Assembly (NCBI RefSeq): GCF_000382285.1 | Contig: NZ_KB907932.1 | Location: 88,972-152,971 of the forward strand | Direction of reading: 5' to 3' | Length of the DNA stretch: 64,000 bases | Source of the DNA: Solimonas variicoloris DSM 15731 | Lineage (GTDB): Bacteria; Pseudomonadota; Gammaproteobacteria; Nevskiales; Nevskiaceae | In this document: positions 36,133-44,229 of the stretch, one piece after another | Position numbering within the stretch: the stretch's first letter is position 1 | Layout of the letters: every line of letters begins with the position of its first letter | Notes under the pieces: generated by a model | What the model saw: only the letters and a program-made list of their open reading frames with translations | Told to the model about the DNA's origin: nothing | Database searches by the model: none | Program-made: the position numbers and the translations under genes

Positions 36133-36914
36133 AGGTTCTGGGTGACGAACTGCAGCATCTGATCGGTGGTCGCGATCGCCTTCGAGTTCATCTCGTAGGC
36201 ACGCTGCGTCTCGATCATGTTGACCATCTCCTCGACGACGTTGACGTTCGAGGCTTCCAGCGAACCCTGCACCAGCGAGCCGAAGCCGCTCTGCGACGGC
36301 GCGCCGGTCTGCGGCGAACCGCTGGCGGCGGTTTCGGTGTAGAGGTTCTCGCCCTTCGGCTGCAGGCCGGCCGGATTGATGAAGTCGGCGGTCAGCAGCT
36401 GGCCGACCTGCTGCGGCTGCGCGTCACCGCTGACCTGCACCGAGACGATGCCGTCGGCGCTGATCGAGATGCTCTGCGCGCCGGTCGGGATCTGGATGCC
36501 CGGCTGAATCGGATAGCCGCTGGCGGTGACGAGCTGGCCCTGGTTGTCGAGCTTGAGGCTGCCGTCGCGCGTATAGGCGAGCGTGCCGTCCGGCATCTGC
36601 ACCTGGAGAAAGCCGCGGCCGTTGATGGCGACGTCGAGGGCGTTGCCGGTCTGCGACAGATTGCCCTGCGTGAAGCTCTTCTCGGTGGCGACCACGCGCA
36701 CGCCGGTGCCGAGCATCTCGCCGGTCGGCGCCTGCGTCTGCTGCGAGGTCTGGGCGCCCGGCTGGCGCACCGTCTGGTACAGCAGATCCTCGAACGCGGC
36801 CCGGCCTTTCTTGAAGCCGGTCGTGTTGACGTTGGCGAGATTGTTGGACACGACGCTCATGCGCGTCTGCTGCGCATCGAGTCCGGTCTTGGCGACCCAC
36901 AGGGCCTGGTTCAT
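36129..36914 (-). CDS. flgG: Flagellar distal rod protein FlgG
   Basis: This 261-residue distal rod subunit starts [20 protein letters not shown], has the rod motif [24 protein letters not shown], and ends with the conserved [31 protein letters not shown]. It overlaps flgH by four bases. The 274-base gap to flgF is unusually long for this operon and contains a strong hairpin. Confidence 0.97.
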   Translation of the reverse strand: MNQALWVAKTGLDAQQTRMSVVSNNLANVNTTGFKKGRAAFEDLLYQTVRQPGAQTSQQTQAPTGEMLGTGVRVVATEKSFTQGNLSQTGNALDVAINGRGFLQVQMPDGTLAYTRDGSLKLDNQGQLVTASGYPIQPGIQIPTGAQSISISADGIVSVQVSGDAQPQQVGQLLTADFINPAGLQPKGENLYTETAASGSPQTGAPSQSGFGSLVQGSLEASNVNVVEEMVNMIETQRAYEMNSKAIATTDQMLQFVTQNL

Positions 36915-37108
36915 GGCTGAGCTCCGACGGAATTTCGTCTGCTGTCACCGGCTCTACAAGTTCCGGACCAGCGCCGCGCGTGCCGGAAAGCCGGCGCGGC
37001 GCGCGGAAAACGCAAAGTGGATAGCGGAGAGCGGCGCGGTGATCCGGGGCGCAACGGACGGGATCGGGTTCGCGGCGCGGGTCCGCCGCCGTGGCGCCGG
37101 AACGCCGT

Positions 37109-37130
37109 GCCGGCGGCGCACGCCGCCGGC
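37109..37130 (-). terminator. GC-rich hairpin between flgF and flgG
   Basis: GCCGGCGGC pairs with GCCGCCGGC around GCAC, about 60 bases after the flgF stop, in the 274-base gap between flgF and flgG. No U-tract and no clear sigma-54 or sigma-28 site was found in this gap. It may act as an mRNA processing or partial termination point inside the operon. Confidence 0.35.
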
Positions 37131-37188
37131 CGCTAGCGCGATGCGTGCGGCGGCAAGGGGGCGGCGGGAAGCGCGGCCGTCTTTTGGC

Positions 37189-37932
37189 TCAGCCGGTCAT
37201 CCGCGCCAGCGTCGACGACGCGGCGGCATTGTCCTCGGCGGTCTTCATCAGCTTGGTCTGCAGCTCGAACTGCCGCGCGAGGCTGATCATGTTGACCATC
37301 GCCTCGGGCAGATTGACGTTGCTGCCTTCGAGCGCGCCGCTGCTGACGACGTTGCCGCTGGCCGGCGCCAGCGGCGCGCCGTCGCGGCTGCGCATCAGGC
37401 CGTCGTCGCCGCGCTGCAGCTGCTCCGGCGTGGCGCGCACGACGCGCAGACGGCCGACCGCGGCGAGCGTCTCGCTGCCGCTGCCGAGCGGCTGGATGCT
37501 GATCGTGCCGTCGCCGCCGATCGTCAGGCCCTGCGCCTGCGGCAGCGCGATCGGACCACCGTCGCCGAGCACGGCAAGCCCGGACGCGGTGCGCAGCTGG
37601 CCGCTGGCGTCGAGCTGCAGGTCGCCGGCCTTGGTGTAGGCCTCGCGGCCGTCGCGGCCCTGCACCGCCAGCCAGGCGTCCTCGGCGAGCGCGACGTCGA
37701 GCTCGCGGCCGGTCTGCTGGATGCCCCCGCTGCGCGTATCCCAGCCGGCGGTGCCGGCCGCGGCGTTGACGCGCGTCGGCAGGCCCGGCCCCTGCACCGC
37801 CGCCGTGGCGCTGGCCAGCAGCTCGGCGCGAAAACCAGTGGTCGAGGCGTTGGCGAGATTGTGGTTGTTGATCGCCTGCTGGCGCAGCGTTTCGCTGGCC
37901 CCGGTCATCGCCACGTAGAGCGCGCGGTCCAT
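37189..37932 (-). CDS. flgF: Flagellar proximal rod protein FlgF
   Basis: This 247-residue rod protein starts MDRALYVAMTGASETLRQQA, with the family motif NNHNLANASTTGFRAELLA. The C-terminus SNVNLPEAMVNMISLARQFELQTKLMKTAEDN is typical of FlgF. It lies between flgE and flgG as expected. Confidence 0.95.
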   Translation of the reverse strand: MDRALYVAMTGASETLRQQAINNHNLANASTTGFRAELLASATAAVQGPGLPTRVNAAAGTAGWDTRSGGIQQTGRELDVALAEDAWLAVQGRDGREAYTKAGDLQLDASGQLRTASGLAVLGDGGPIALPQAQGLTIGGDGTISIQPLGSGSETLAAVGRLRVVRATPEQLQRGDDGLMRSRDGAPLAPASGNVVSSGALEGSNVNLPEAMVNMISLARQFELQTKLMKTAEDNAAASSTLARMTG

Positions 37933-38084
37933 GAGAGTCCTCCGTCAGCGGTCCGCGACCGGCGCGGCGCCCTGGCGCCGCCAGCCGGACGCGGCCCCGG
38001 CGCGCGCCGCACGATCGCGGCGGACCATGGTCCGCGCGGCTTTCGCGGCGGCAGGCGACGCGATCATCGCGAGCGCGGCCGCCA

Positions 38085-39299
38085 TCAGCGGATGTTGATG
38101 ATGGTCTGCGTGATCTGGTCGGCCGTCGAGATCATCTGCGCGTTCGCCTGGTAGTTGCGCTGCGCGGTGATCATGTTGACGAGCTGCGCCGACAGATCGA
38201 CGTTCGAGCCTTCGAGCGCGCCGGACTGGATCGCGCCGAAGTTCGGCGAATCGCCGCCGCCGCGGATCGGCTGGCCGGCGGCGAAAGTCTCGCCCCAGCC
38301 GGTGTCGCCGAGCTGCTGCAGGCCCTGCGGGTTCGGGAAGCGCGCCAGCGCGACCTGGCCGAGCGGCGTCGCCTGGCCGTTGGTGTAGCGCGCCTGGACG
38401 ATGCCCTCGGCGGTGATCTCGATCGTCGTCAGCGAGCCGGTCGTGTAGCCGTCCTGCGTCAGGCTGTTGACGGCGAAGTCCTCGCCGTACTGCGTCGACT
38501 GGCCGAGATCGAGGCTCAGGTTCATCGCCGCCGCGCCGCTGGTCGGCGTGTACGTCGGCAGCGTGATCTGGCCGTTGGCCGGCGTCAGCAGCGTGCCGGA
38601 ATCCGAGTACGTCAGCGCGCTGGAGCCGGCGTCGACGCCGTCGATCTGCACGTGCACGTCCCAGCTGTTGGCGGTCGCGCCCTTCACGAAGTACAGCGCC
38701 GCCTGATGCGCGGTGCCGAGCGAGTCGTAGACCTGCGTCGAGCGCGTGTAGTTGTAGCTGGCCGGATCGGTCGCGTCGAACGGCGTCGTGGTCGGCGCGC
38801 TGGCGCCCGACGGCAGGTTGACGTTGGCGTCGATGCTGCGCGTCGCCAGCGGCGGATTGGTCGAGGTCGACAGCTGCAGATCGGCGAGCCGCGCCGTGTC
38901 GAAACTGCCGTTCGAGGTCGGCGGGAACACCTGCAGGCGCTGGCCGGCGGCGTTGACGACATAGCCGTTCTTGTCGGTGCCGAATGCGCCGGCGCGCGTG
39001 TAGACCATCGAGCCGTTGTCGGACAGCGTGAAGAAGCCTTCACCGGAGATCGCCAGGTCGAGCGTGTTGCCGGTCGTGTTGATCGGCCCCTGCGTCATCT
39101 GCTGGGCGACGCGCGAGGTGCGCACGCCGACGCCGGTCGCCGTCGACGACAGACCGTAGGCCGAGATCGGGAACAGGTCGGCGAACTCGGCACGCGAGGA
39201 CTTGAAGCCCGTGGTGTTGACGTTGGCGATGTTGTTGGCGGTGACGTTGAGGTCGGACGAGGCGGCGTTGAGGCCGGACAGCGCGATCTGGAAAGGCAT
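38085..39299 (-). CDS. flgE: Flagellar hook protein FlgE
   Basis: This 404-residue hook subunit begins MPFQIALSGLNAASSDLNVT with the motif [21 protein letters not shown], and ends SNVDLSAQLVNMITAQRNYQANAQMISTADQIT. The outer hook domains lie between. It starts 18 bases after flgD, whose product caps it during assembly. A 152-base gap to flgF follows. Confidence 0.97.
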   Translation of the reverse strand: MPFQIALSGLNAASSDLNVTANNIANVNTTGFKSSRAEFADLFPISAYGLSSTATGVGVRTSRVAQQMTQGPINTTGNTLDLAISGEGFFTLSDNGSMVYTRAGAFGTDKNGYVVNAAGQRLQVFPPTSNGSFDTARLADLQLSTSTNPPLATRSIDANVNLPSGASAPTTTPFDATDPASYNYTRSTQVYDSLGTAHQAALYFVKGATANSWDVHVQIDGVDAGSSALTYSDSGTLLTPANGQITLPTYTPTSGAAAMNLSLDLGQSTQYGEDFAVNSLTQDGYTTGSLTTIEITAEGIVQARYTNGQATPLGQVALARFPNPQGLQQLGDTGWGETFAAGQPIRGGGDSPNFGAIQSGALEGSNVDLSAQLVNMITAQRNYQANAQMISTADQITQTIINIR

Positions 39300-39317
39300 T
39301 TTCGGTGTTCCTCTCGT

Positions 39318-39989
39318 TTAGAGAATCTGCAGGACGTCGGAGAGCGAGAACGCGCCGAGCCCCTGCAAGTCGAGCGTCAGGCCGCTGGCGCCGAGCTGCA
39401 CGCTCTGCACGGCACCGGTGGCGTAAGTGGTCAGCGCGCTTTCGCTCGTGCCCTGCACGAGGCGCGCCTGCAGCTTGTAGGTGCCGGCGTCGAGCGTCTC
39501 GCCGGCGCTGTTCTTGCCGTCCCACGAGAAATTGGCGACGCCCGGGCTCTGCGTGCCGAGATCGAGGGTGCGGATCACGCTGCCGCTGGCGTCGAGCACG
39601 TCGACCAGCACCTGGCCGCTGCTGCCGACCGCGACCGCGCCGTCGAGCGTGCCGCCGGCCGGCAGATAGCCGGCGCTGCTCGGCACCAGCACCTCGTGGC
39701 CGACCAGCTGCGCGGCCTGCAGCGTCTGGTAGCTGCTCAGCGAGCTGGACAATTCGGCGAACGAATCGTTGAGCTTCTCGACGCCGGACACCGTGCTGAT
39801 CTGCGCGAGCTGGCCGAGGAATTCGGTGTTGTCGACCGGCTTGAGCGGATTCTGGTTCTGCAGCTGCGTGGTCAGCAGCTTGAGGAAGGCGTCCTGGCCG
39901 AGCGCGTTGCTGCCGCTCTGGCCGCGGCTCTGCTGGCCGAGGCCGAGCGCGCTGTAGGGATTGTCGGCAACGCTGTTGGTGGCGGTCAT
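39318..39989 (-). CDS. flgD: Flagellar hook scaffolding protein FlgD
   Basis: This 223-residue hook cap protein has the N-terminal signature ALGQDAFLKLLTTQLQNQNPLKPVDNTEFLGQLAQIS, followed by FN3/tudor-like text (GVANFSWDGKNSAGETLDAGTYKLQ). Two starts are possible: ATG 39989, used here, or GTG 40001, which overlaps the flgC stop as GTGA and would add four residues. Neither has a strong ribosome site. Confidence 0.93.
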   Translation of the reverse strand: MTATNSVADNPYSALGLGQQSRGQSGSNALGQDAFLKLLTTQLQNQNPLKPVDNTEFLGQLAQISTVSGVEKLNDSFAELSSSLSSYQTLQAAQLVGHEVLVPSSAGYLPAGGTLDGAVAVGSSGQVLVDVLDASGSVIRTLDLGTQSPGVANFSWDGKNSAGETLDAGTYKLQARLVQGTSESALTTYATGAVQSVQLGASGLTLDLQGLGAFSLSDVLQIL

Positions 39990-39997
39990 GGCGGGGC

Positions 39998-40405
39998 TCA
40001 CTTGCCGAGCGTGAGGGTGCGCAGCGCCAGTTCCTTGGCGGTGTTCATCACGTCGACGCTGGATTGGTAGGAACGCGAGGCCGAGATCATGTTGACCATC
40101 TCCTCGACGACGTTGACGTTCGGCGCGTAGACGTAGCCGTCGGCGTCGGCGAGCGGATGGCCGGGCTCGTAGCGCTTTTCCGGCGCCGCCCGGCTTTCGA
40201 CGATGCCGAGCACCTGCACGCCGGCGCTGTCCTGGCTGCCCGGCTCGCGCAGCGTCTTGAAGACCGGCAGGCGCGCCTTGTAGACCTCGTCCGGATTGCC
40301 GGACACGGCGTCGGCGTTGGCGAGATTGCTGGCCACCGTGTTGAGCCGCGCCGACTGCGCGCTCATCGCGCTGCCGGCGATATCGAAGATGCGGAACGAG
40401 GACAT
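39998..40405 (-). CDS. flgC: Flagellar proximal rod protein FlgC
   Basis: This 135-residue rod protein starts MSSFRIFDIAGSAMSAQSAR, has LNTVASNLANADAVSGNPDEVYKARLPVF, and ends with [35 protein letters not shown]. It lies 22 bases after flgB. Confidence 0.96.
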   Translation of the reverse strand: MSSFRIFDIAGSAMSAQSARLNTVASNLANADAVSGNPDEVYKARLPVFKTLREPGSQDSAGVQVLGIVESRAAPEKRYEPGHPLADADGYVYAPNVNVVEEMVNMISASRSYQSSVDVMNTAKELALRTLTLGK

Positions 40406-40427
40406 GGTCGGTCTCCTGCGCCGCCGG

Positions 40428-40805
40428 CTACTGGCCGGTGATCGCGGTGATCAGGCTCTTGATCTTGCCGTCGAGGAAATTGAGGCTGGCCTGATAGCGC
40501 AGCGCCGCGTCGGCGTACTGGCCCTGCTCGACCTGCACGTCGACGGTATTGCCGTCGACCGCCGGTTGCAGCGGCACGCGGTACTGCGGCGGCGCCTCGG
40601 TCAGCGTCTGCGTCACCGCGCCGCCGTCGGCAGCGCCGGCCGCGGCTTTCTGCGCGCCGGCGAGCACGCTGCGGAAATCCAGATCGCGCGCCTGAAAGCC
40701 CGGCGTGTCGGCGTTGGCGATGTTGGCGGCGATCAGCTCGAGCCGGCGCCGCTGCACCTGCAGCGCCTGCTCCTGGATTCCGAACGATGCGTAGTCGATG
40801 GCCAT
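40428..40805 (-). CDS. flgB: Flagellar proximal rod protein FlgB
   Basis: This 125-residue rod protein has the motif LELIAANIANADTPGFQARDLDFRSVL and the C-terminal LRYQASLNFLDGKIKSLITAITG. ATG 40805 is preceded by GAGGAG at a good distance and falls 23 bases after the predicted sigma-54 start site, which decides it over the longer frame. It is the first gene of flgBCDEFGHIJKL. Confidence 0.95.
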   Translation of the reverse strand: MAIDYASFGIQEQALQVQRRRLELIAANIANADTPGFQARDLDFRSVLAGAQKAAAGAADGGAVTQTLTEAPPQYRVPLQPAVDGNTVDVQVEQGQYADAALRYQASLNFLDGKIKSLITAITGQ

Positions 40806-40838
40806 CGGCGACGGCTCCTCGTGGGTCTGCACCCCCGA

Positions 40839-40854
40839 GGCAAGCCATGTGCCA
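40839..40854 (-). promoter_or_regulatory. Sigma-54 promoter of the flgB operon
   Basis: On the minus strand TGGCACATGGCTTGCC matches the RpoN consensus TGGCAC-N5-TTGC exactly, with GG and GC ten bases apart. The predicted start near 40828 gives a 23-base leader containing the flgB ribosome site. This implies activation by a FleQ/FlrC-type enhancer-binding protein encoded elsewhere. Confidence 0.88.
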
Positions 40855-40888
40855 GGCGCCGCGTGACCGGGCGTGCCGGCGGCGCGGC

Positions 40889-41818
40889 TCAGGCCGGGGC
40901 CAGCACCTCGTGCAGGCGCGCGAGCACCGCGCCGGCCAGTTCGTCGGCGCTGAACTTGGCGATGAAGCGGTCGGCGCCGACCTTGTCGACCATGGCGTTG
41001 TTGAAGACGCCCGACAGCGAGGTATGCAGCAGCACGTACAGATCGCGCAGCGCGGCATCGCGCCGGATTTCCGTCGTCAGGCGGTAGCCGTCGAGCGTCG
41101 GCATCTCGATGTCGGAGATCACCATCAGCAGCTGCTCGGCGAGCGGCGCCGCGGCCGCCATCTCGCGCAGCCGGGCCAGCGCCTCGGCGCCGTCGGCGGC
41201 CTCGATCGAGGCCAGGCCCAGTTCGCGCAGCACGCGCTCGATCTGCGCCCGCGCGACGCGCGAGTCGTCGACCACCATCACCTTGAGGCCGCCGGCGTCG
41301 AGGCGGCGGGCGCTGTCGCCGATCGACGCGCTCAGCGCGCGCGGTCCGCCGAGGATCTCGGCCAGCACTTTCTCGACGTCGATGATCTCGACCAGCTGGT
41401 TCTGGTAGTGCGTGACCGCCGTCAGATATCCGTCGCCGGCGCCTTCGGGCGGCGTGCGCAGCTCGGCGACGTCGAGATGGGCGATGCGCTCGACCTGGGC
41501 GACGTGGAACGCCTGCACCGAGCGGTTGAACTCGGCGACGATCAGATGGCCGGCAGCCGAGGACTCGCCCTCGGCGCCGATCGCCGCGCGCAGGTCGATG
41601 ACCGGCACGATGCGGCCGCGCAGGTCGGCGACGCCGAGGATGTGCGGATGCGCGCCCGGCATGCGCGTCAGCGGCGGTGTGCGCACGACTTCCTGCACCT
41701 TGAAGACGTTGATGCCAAAAATCTGGCGCGGCCCGAGCCGGAACAGCAGCAGGGCCAGCCGGTTGTGGCCGGCGAGCTGGGTACTGCGGGCGATGCTTTC
41801 GAGAAGTCCGGTAGCCAT
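40889..41818 (-). CDS. cheV: Chemotaxis coupling protein CheV
   Basis: This 309-residue protein joins an N-terminal CheW-like domain (FGINVFKVQEVVRTPPLTRMPGAHPHILGVADLRG) to a receiver domain. The receiver has the acidic pair in VMVVDDSRVARAQ, the phosphoacceptor Asp in ISDIEMPTLDGYR, the Thr/Ser switch in LHTSLSG and the Lys in FIAKF. It couples receptors to CheA, with phosphorylation tuning. It lies upstream of flgB as in many gammaproteobacteria, but cheR, often between them, is missing. It has its own sigma-28 promoter. Confidence 0.95.
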   Translation of the reverse strand: MATGLLESIARSTQLAGHNRLALLLFRLGPRQIFGINVFKVQEVVRTPPLTRMPGAHPHILGVADLRGRIVPVIDLRAAIGAEGESSAAGHLIVAEFNRSVQAFHVAQVERIAHLDVAELRTPPEGAGDGYLTAVTHYQNQLVEIIDVEKVLAEILGGPRALSASIGDSARRLDAGGLKVMVVDDSRVARAQIERVLRELGLASIEAADGAEALARLREMAAAAPLAEQLLMVISDIEMPTLDGYRLTTEIRRDAALRDLYVLLHTSLSGVFNNAMVDKVGADRFIAKFSADELAGAVLARLHEVLAPA

Positions 41819-41846
41819 GACGTCGAGCCGGGTAGCGCTGTCCTGA

Positions 41847-41873
41847 CTATCGGCGCCGGCGCGCCCGACTTGA
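41847..41873 (-). promoter_or_regulatory. Sigma-28 (FliA) promoter of cheV
   Basis: On the minus strand TCAAGTCG-N11-GCCGATAG matches the FliA consensus, with the same TCAAG start and 11-base spacer as the fliC promoter. It lies about 30 bases upstream of the cheV ATG. Confidence 0.82.
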
Positions 41874-41881
41874 GCGCGGTC

Positions 41882-41898
41882 CGGGCACGGCACTTGCC
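41882..41898 (+). promoter_or_regulatory. Probable sigma-54 promoter of flgA
   Basis: CGGGCACGGCACTTGCC keeps the RpoN landmarks: GGCAC, TTGC and ten bases between GG and GC. The first T of TGGCAC is G here. The predicted start falls at about 41909, right at the flgA ATG (41910), so the flgA transcript would have almost no leader. Confidence 0.6.
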
Positions 41899-41909
41899 TC
41901 GCCCCGGCC

Positions 41910-42593
41910 ATGAACCGCACGCGCCCGCTCCTCGCCGCCGTCCTGCTGCTGGCCGCCGCCGCGCCGGCCGCCGCGCAGGATGCGGTCGAACCGCTCGAAC
42001 GCATCCGCCAGCTCGCCGAGGCCGCCGCGCGGCGCGGCCTGCCGGCCAGCGCCGAGGTACAGGCCGACGCGCTCGACCCGCGCCTGCGCCTGCCGGCCTG
42101 CGCGCGCGCGCCGCAAGCCGAAGCCGGCGACGCGCGCGGCGCCGCGCTCAGCGTCACGCTGCGCTGTGCGGCGCCGAGCGCGTGGACCCTGTACGTGCCG
42201 GTGCGGGTCCGCGATCTGCGCCCGGTGCTGGTGCTGACGCGCGCCGTGCGCCGCGGCGAGCCGGTCGAGGCCGACCTGTTCCGCACCGAAACGCGCGACG
42301 TCGCGCAGCTGCCGTTCGGCCATCTCGCCGCGCTCGACGCCGGCGCGCCGGCCGAGTTCCGCCGCCCGCTGACCGCCGGCCAGGCGCCGGGTCCGGACGA
42401 TCTGGCGCCGGCCCGCTGCATCCGCCGCGGCGATCCGGTCACGCTGGTCGGACGCAGCGCCGGCATCGAGGTGCGCGCCGAGGGCAAGGCGCTCGCCGAC
42501 GGCGCCCGCGGCAGCCGCATCCGCGTCGAGAACTCGCGCTCGCGGCGCGTCGTCGAGGGCACCGTCACCGCCCCCGGGGTCGTCGAGCTGTGA
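41910..42593 (+). CDS. flgA: Flagellar P-ring assembly chaperone FlgA
   Basis: This 227-residue periplasmic chaperone for FlgI has a signal peptide to about residue 22 (LLLAAAAPAAA) and a C-terminal SAF-type domain (VLVLTRAVRRGEPVEADLFRTETRDV, then GQAPGPDDLAPARCIRRGDPVTLVGRS, with the terminal VEGTVTAPGVVEL). Cysteines in the N-terminal part of the mature protein are typical. It is divergent from cheV. Confidence 0.93.
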   Translation: MNRTRPLLAAVLLLAAAAPAAAQDAVEPLERIRQLAEAAARRGLPASAEVQADALDPRLRLPACARAPQAEAGDARGAALSVTLRCAAPSAWTLYVPVRVRDLRPVLVLTRAVRRGEPVEADLFRTETRDVAQLPFGHLAALDAGAPAEFRRPLTAGQAPGPDDLAPARCIRRGDPVTLVGRSAGIEVRAEGKALADGARGSRIRVENSRSRRVVEGTVTAPGVVEL

Positions 42594-42629
42594 CGCCCGT
42601 CGCGCGCCGCCCAGGGCAGCTCCGCAAGC

Positions 42630-42752
42630 GTTCATCCGTCGTCATGGCGAGGCGCCGCAGCCATCCGGCGGTGCACGACGCCGGTAGCGTCTCCGGATCG
42701 CCACGGCCGCCGCGCGGCCTCGCGATGCCGACGTTACTCAGACCTTCCCTAA
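42630..42752 (+). repeat. Dispersed palindromic repeat, copy A
   Basis: This 123-base unit shares GTTCAT, CATGGCGAGGCGCCG, TCCGGCGGTGCACGACGC, GGATCGCCACGGCCG, TCGCGATG and CAGACCTTNCCTA in the same order with copy B at 47641. Its ends are imperfect inverted repeats (CGTCATGGCGAGG near the start, CCTCGCGATGCCGACG near the end). The right edge touches the -35 region of the flgM promoter. The 220-base flgA-flgM gap holds nothing else. Confidence 0.7.
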
Positions 42753-42776
42753 AGTTTCACCGCGACCCGCCGCTAC
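42750..42776 (+). promoter_or_regulatory. Sigma-28 (FliA) promoter of flgM
   Basis: TAAAGTTT-N11-GCCGCTAC has a perfect -35 half, the exact 11-base spacer and GCCG.TA in the -10 half. It lies 37 bases before the flgM ATG, so flgMN would be under FliA autoregulation. Confidence 0.82.
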
Positions 42777-42813
42777 CCCGAGCAGAACCGGATTTTCGAG
42801 GCGGGACGCGGCG

Positions 42814-43128
42814 ATGACCAGCAAGATCAACGGCAGTCCGATGGACGCTTACGCGGCGCTTGCGCGCCCGGCCACCAGCGGCGCGGCCGCCAGCGGCCGC
42901 AGCGGCGCCAGCGCGCCGGTCGCAGCGCCCGGCGCGGCGGATTCGGTGCAGCTCACCGATCAGGCCCTGCTGCTGCAGGACGCCAGCGCGCTCGCGCATC
43001 AGGCCAGCGGCATCGACCAGGGCAAGGTCGACACCGTCAGCCGCGCGCTGCGCGACGGCAGCTACCGCATCGACCCGCAGGCGATCGCCGCCAAGATGCT
43101 GCAGAGCGAACGGGAGATTTACGGATGA
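42814..43128 (+). CDS. flgM: Anti-sigma-28 factor FlgM
   Basis: This 104-residue protein holds back FliA until it is secreted through the finished hook. The C-terminal sigma-binding part reads DQGKVDTVSRALRDGSYRIDPQAIAAKMLQSEREI, which is diagnostic. The N-terminal half is Ala/Ser-rich and probably disordered, as needed for export. Its end overlaps the flgN start (ATGA). Its own sigma-28 promoter lies just upstream. Confidence 0.94.
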   Translation: MTSKINGSPMDAYAALARPATSGAAASGRSGASAPVAAPGAADSVQLTDQALLLQDASALAHQASGIDQGKVDTVSRALRDGSYRIDPQAIAAKMLQSEREIYG

Positions 43129-43577
43129 GCGAAGGCCTCGCGCAGCAGCTGCGCGGCAATCTGGAAGCGCAGCGCGACTGCGCGCAGCGCCTGCTCGGCC
43201 TGCTGCAGGAGGAACGCACGGCGCTGATCGCCAGCGACGTCGGCCGCCTGGAAACGATCACCCGCACCAAGGCCGAGGCCGCCGGCCTGATGCAGACGCT
43301 CGGCCAGGCCCTGCAGCAGCTGCGCGGCGCGGCAAGCATCGAGCGGCTGCTGGCCTCGCTGCGCGAGCACGCGCCGGCCGCGCTGTGGCGCGAACTGCTC
43401 GGCCTGGCCGCGCAATGCCAGCGCGCCAACGACGACAACGCCGTGCTGCTCGGCACGCGCGAAGCGCAGCTCAAGCAGACGCTGCGCGCGTTCCGGCCGC
43501 CGGAATCGCCTGAACTCTACGGCCGCAGCGGCTATGCCGCGCTCGGCCTGCCGGCGCGCGACTTCGGCAGCGCCTGA
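43125..43577 (+). CDS. flgN: Flagellar export chaperone FlgN
   Basis: This 150-residue, mainly helical protein carries FlgK and FlgL to the flagellar export gate. FlgN-like text includes [29 protein letters not shown] and [22 protein letters not shown], with the C-terminal [10 protein letters not shown] common in this family. It is translationally coupled to flgM. Confidence 0.9.
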   Translation: MSEGLAQQLRGNLEAQRDCAQRLLGLLQEERTALIASDVGRLETITRTKAEAAGLMQTLGQALQQLRGAASIERLLASLREHAPAALWRELLGLAAQCQRANDDNAVLLGTREAQLKQTLRAFRPPESPELYGRSGYAALGLPARDFGSA

Positions 43578-43630
43578 AGCGCAGCGGCGGCACCCTTGCG
43601 CGCGCCACGCCGGCGACGTGCAATGCCGGC

Positions 43631-44149
43631 ATGCACCGTCCGCTGCTCGAAGCCCGTCGCGTCGACATCACGACGCTGGCCGTCGACGCCATCGTCAACG
43701 CCGCCAATGCCGGCCTGCTCGGCGGCGGCGGTGTCGACGGCGCGATCCACCGTGCCGCCGGTCCGCAACTGCTCGCCGCATGCCGCACGCTCGGCGGCTG
43801 CCCGACCGGCGAGGCGCGGCTCACTGCCGGTTACCGCCTGCCGGCGCGCTGGGTGATCCACACCGTCGGTCCGGTCTGGCAGGGCGGCAGCGCCGGCGAG
43901 GCCGACGCGCTCGCCCGCTGCTACCGCAACAGCCTGGCGCTCGCCGAGACCCTGCAGCTGCGCACGCTGGCCTTCCCGGCGATCTCCTGCGGCGTCTACG
44001 GCTACCCCTGGGAGGCCGCGACCGCGATCGCGGTACGCGAGGTGCGCGCGCAGCTGCCGCGCACGCGCACGCTGCGCGCGGTGCTGTTCGCCTGCTTTTC
44101 CGCCGAGATGCTGGCGCTGTACGAGCGCGCGCTGGCCGCGCCGCCCTGA
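43631..44149 (+). CDS. Macro-domain protein, probable ADP-ribose deacylase/hydrolase
   Basis: This 172-residue protein is a single macro domain of the YmdB/MacroD type, which removes O-acetyl from ADP-ribose or ADP-ribose from proteins. The signature [25 protein letters not shown] is at residues 20-44, and the substrate loop reads [18 protein letters not shown]. The ATG at 43631 begins the domain directly. It stands alone after flgN, with no obvious partner. Confidence 0.9.
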   Translation: MHRPLLEARRVDITTLAVDAIVNAANAGLLGGGGVDGAIHRAAGPQLLAACRTLGGCPTGEARLTAGYRLPARWVIHTVGPVWQGGSAGEADALARCYRNSLALAETLQLRTLAFPAISCGVYGYPWEAATAIAVREVRAQLPRTRTLRAVLFACFSAEMLALYERALAAPP

Positions 44150-44229
44150 GCCGCCGTTACGCGGCGTTACGGACGCCGGCCGGCGCGCCGTAGTACAAAA
44201 CGCGTCTGTTCCATCGACCGTCCACCGCC

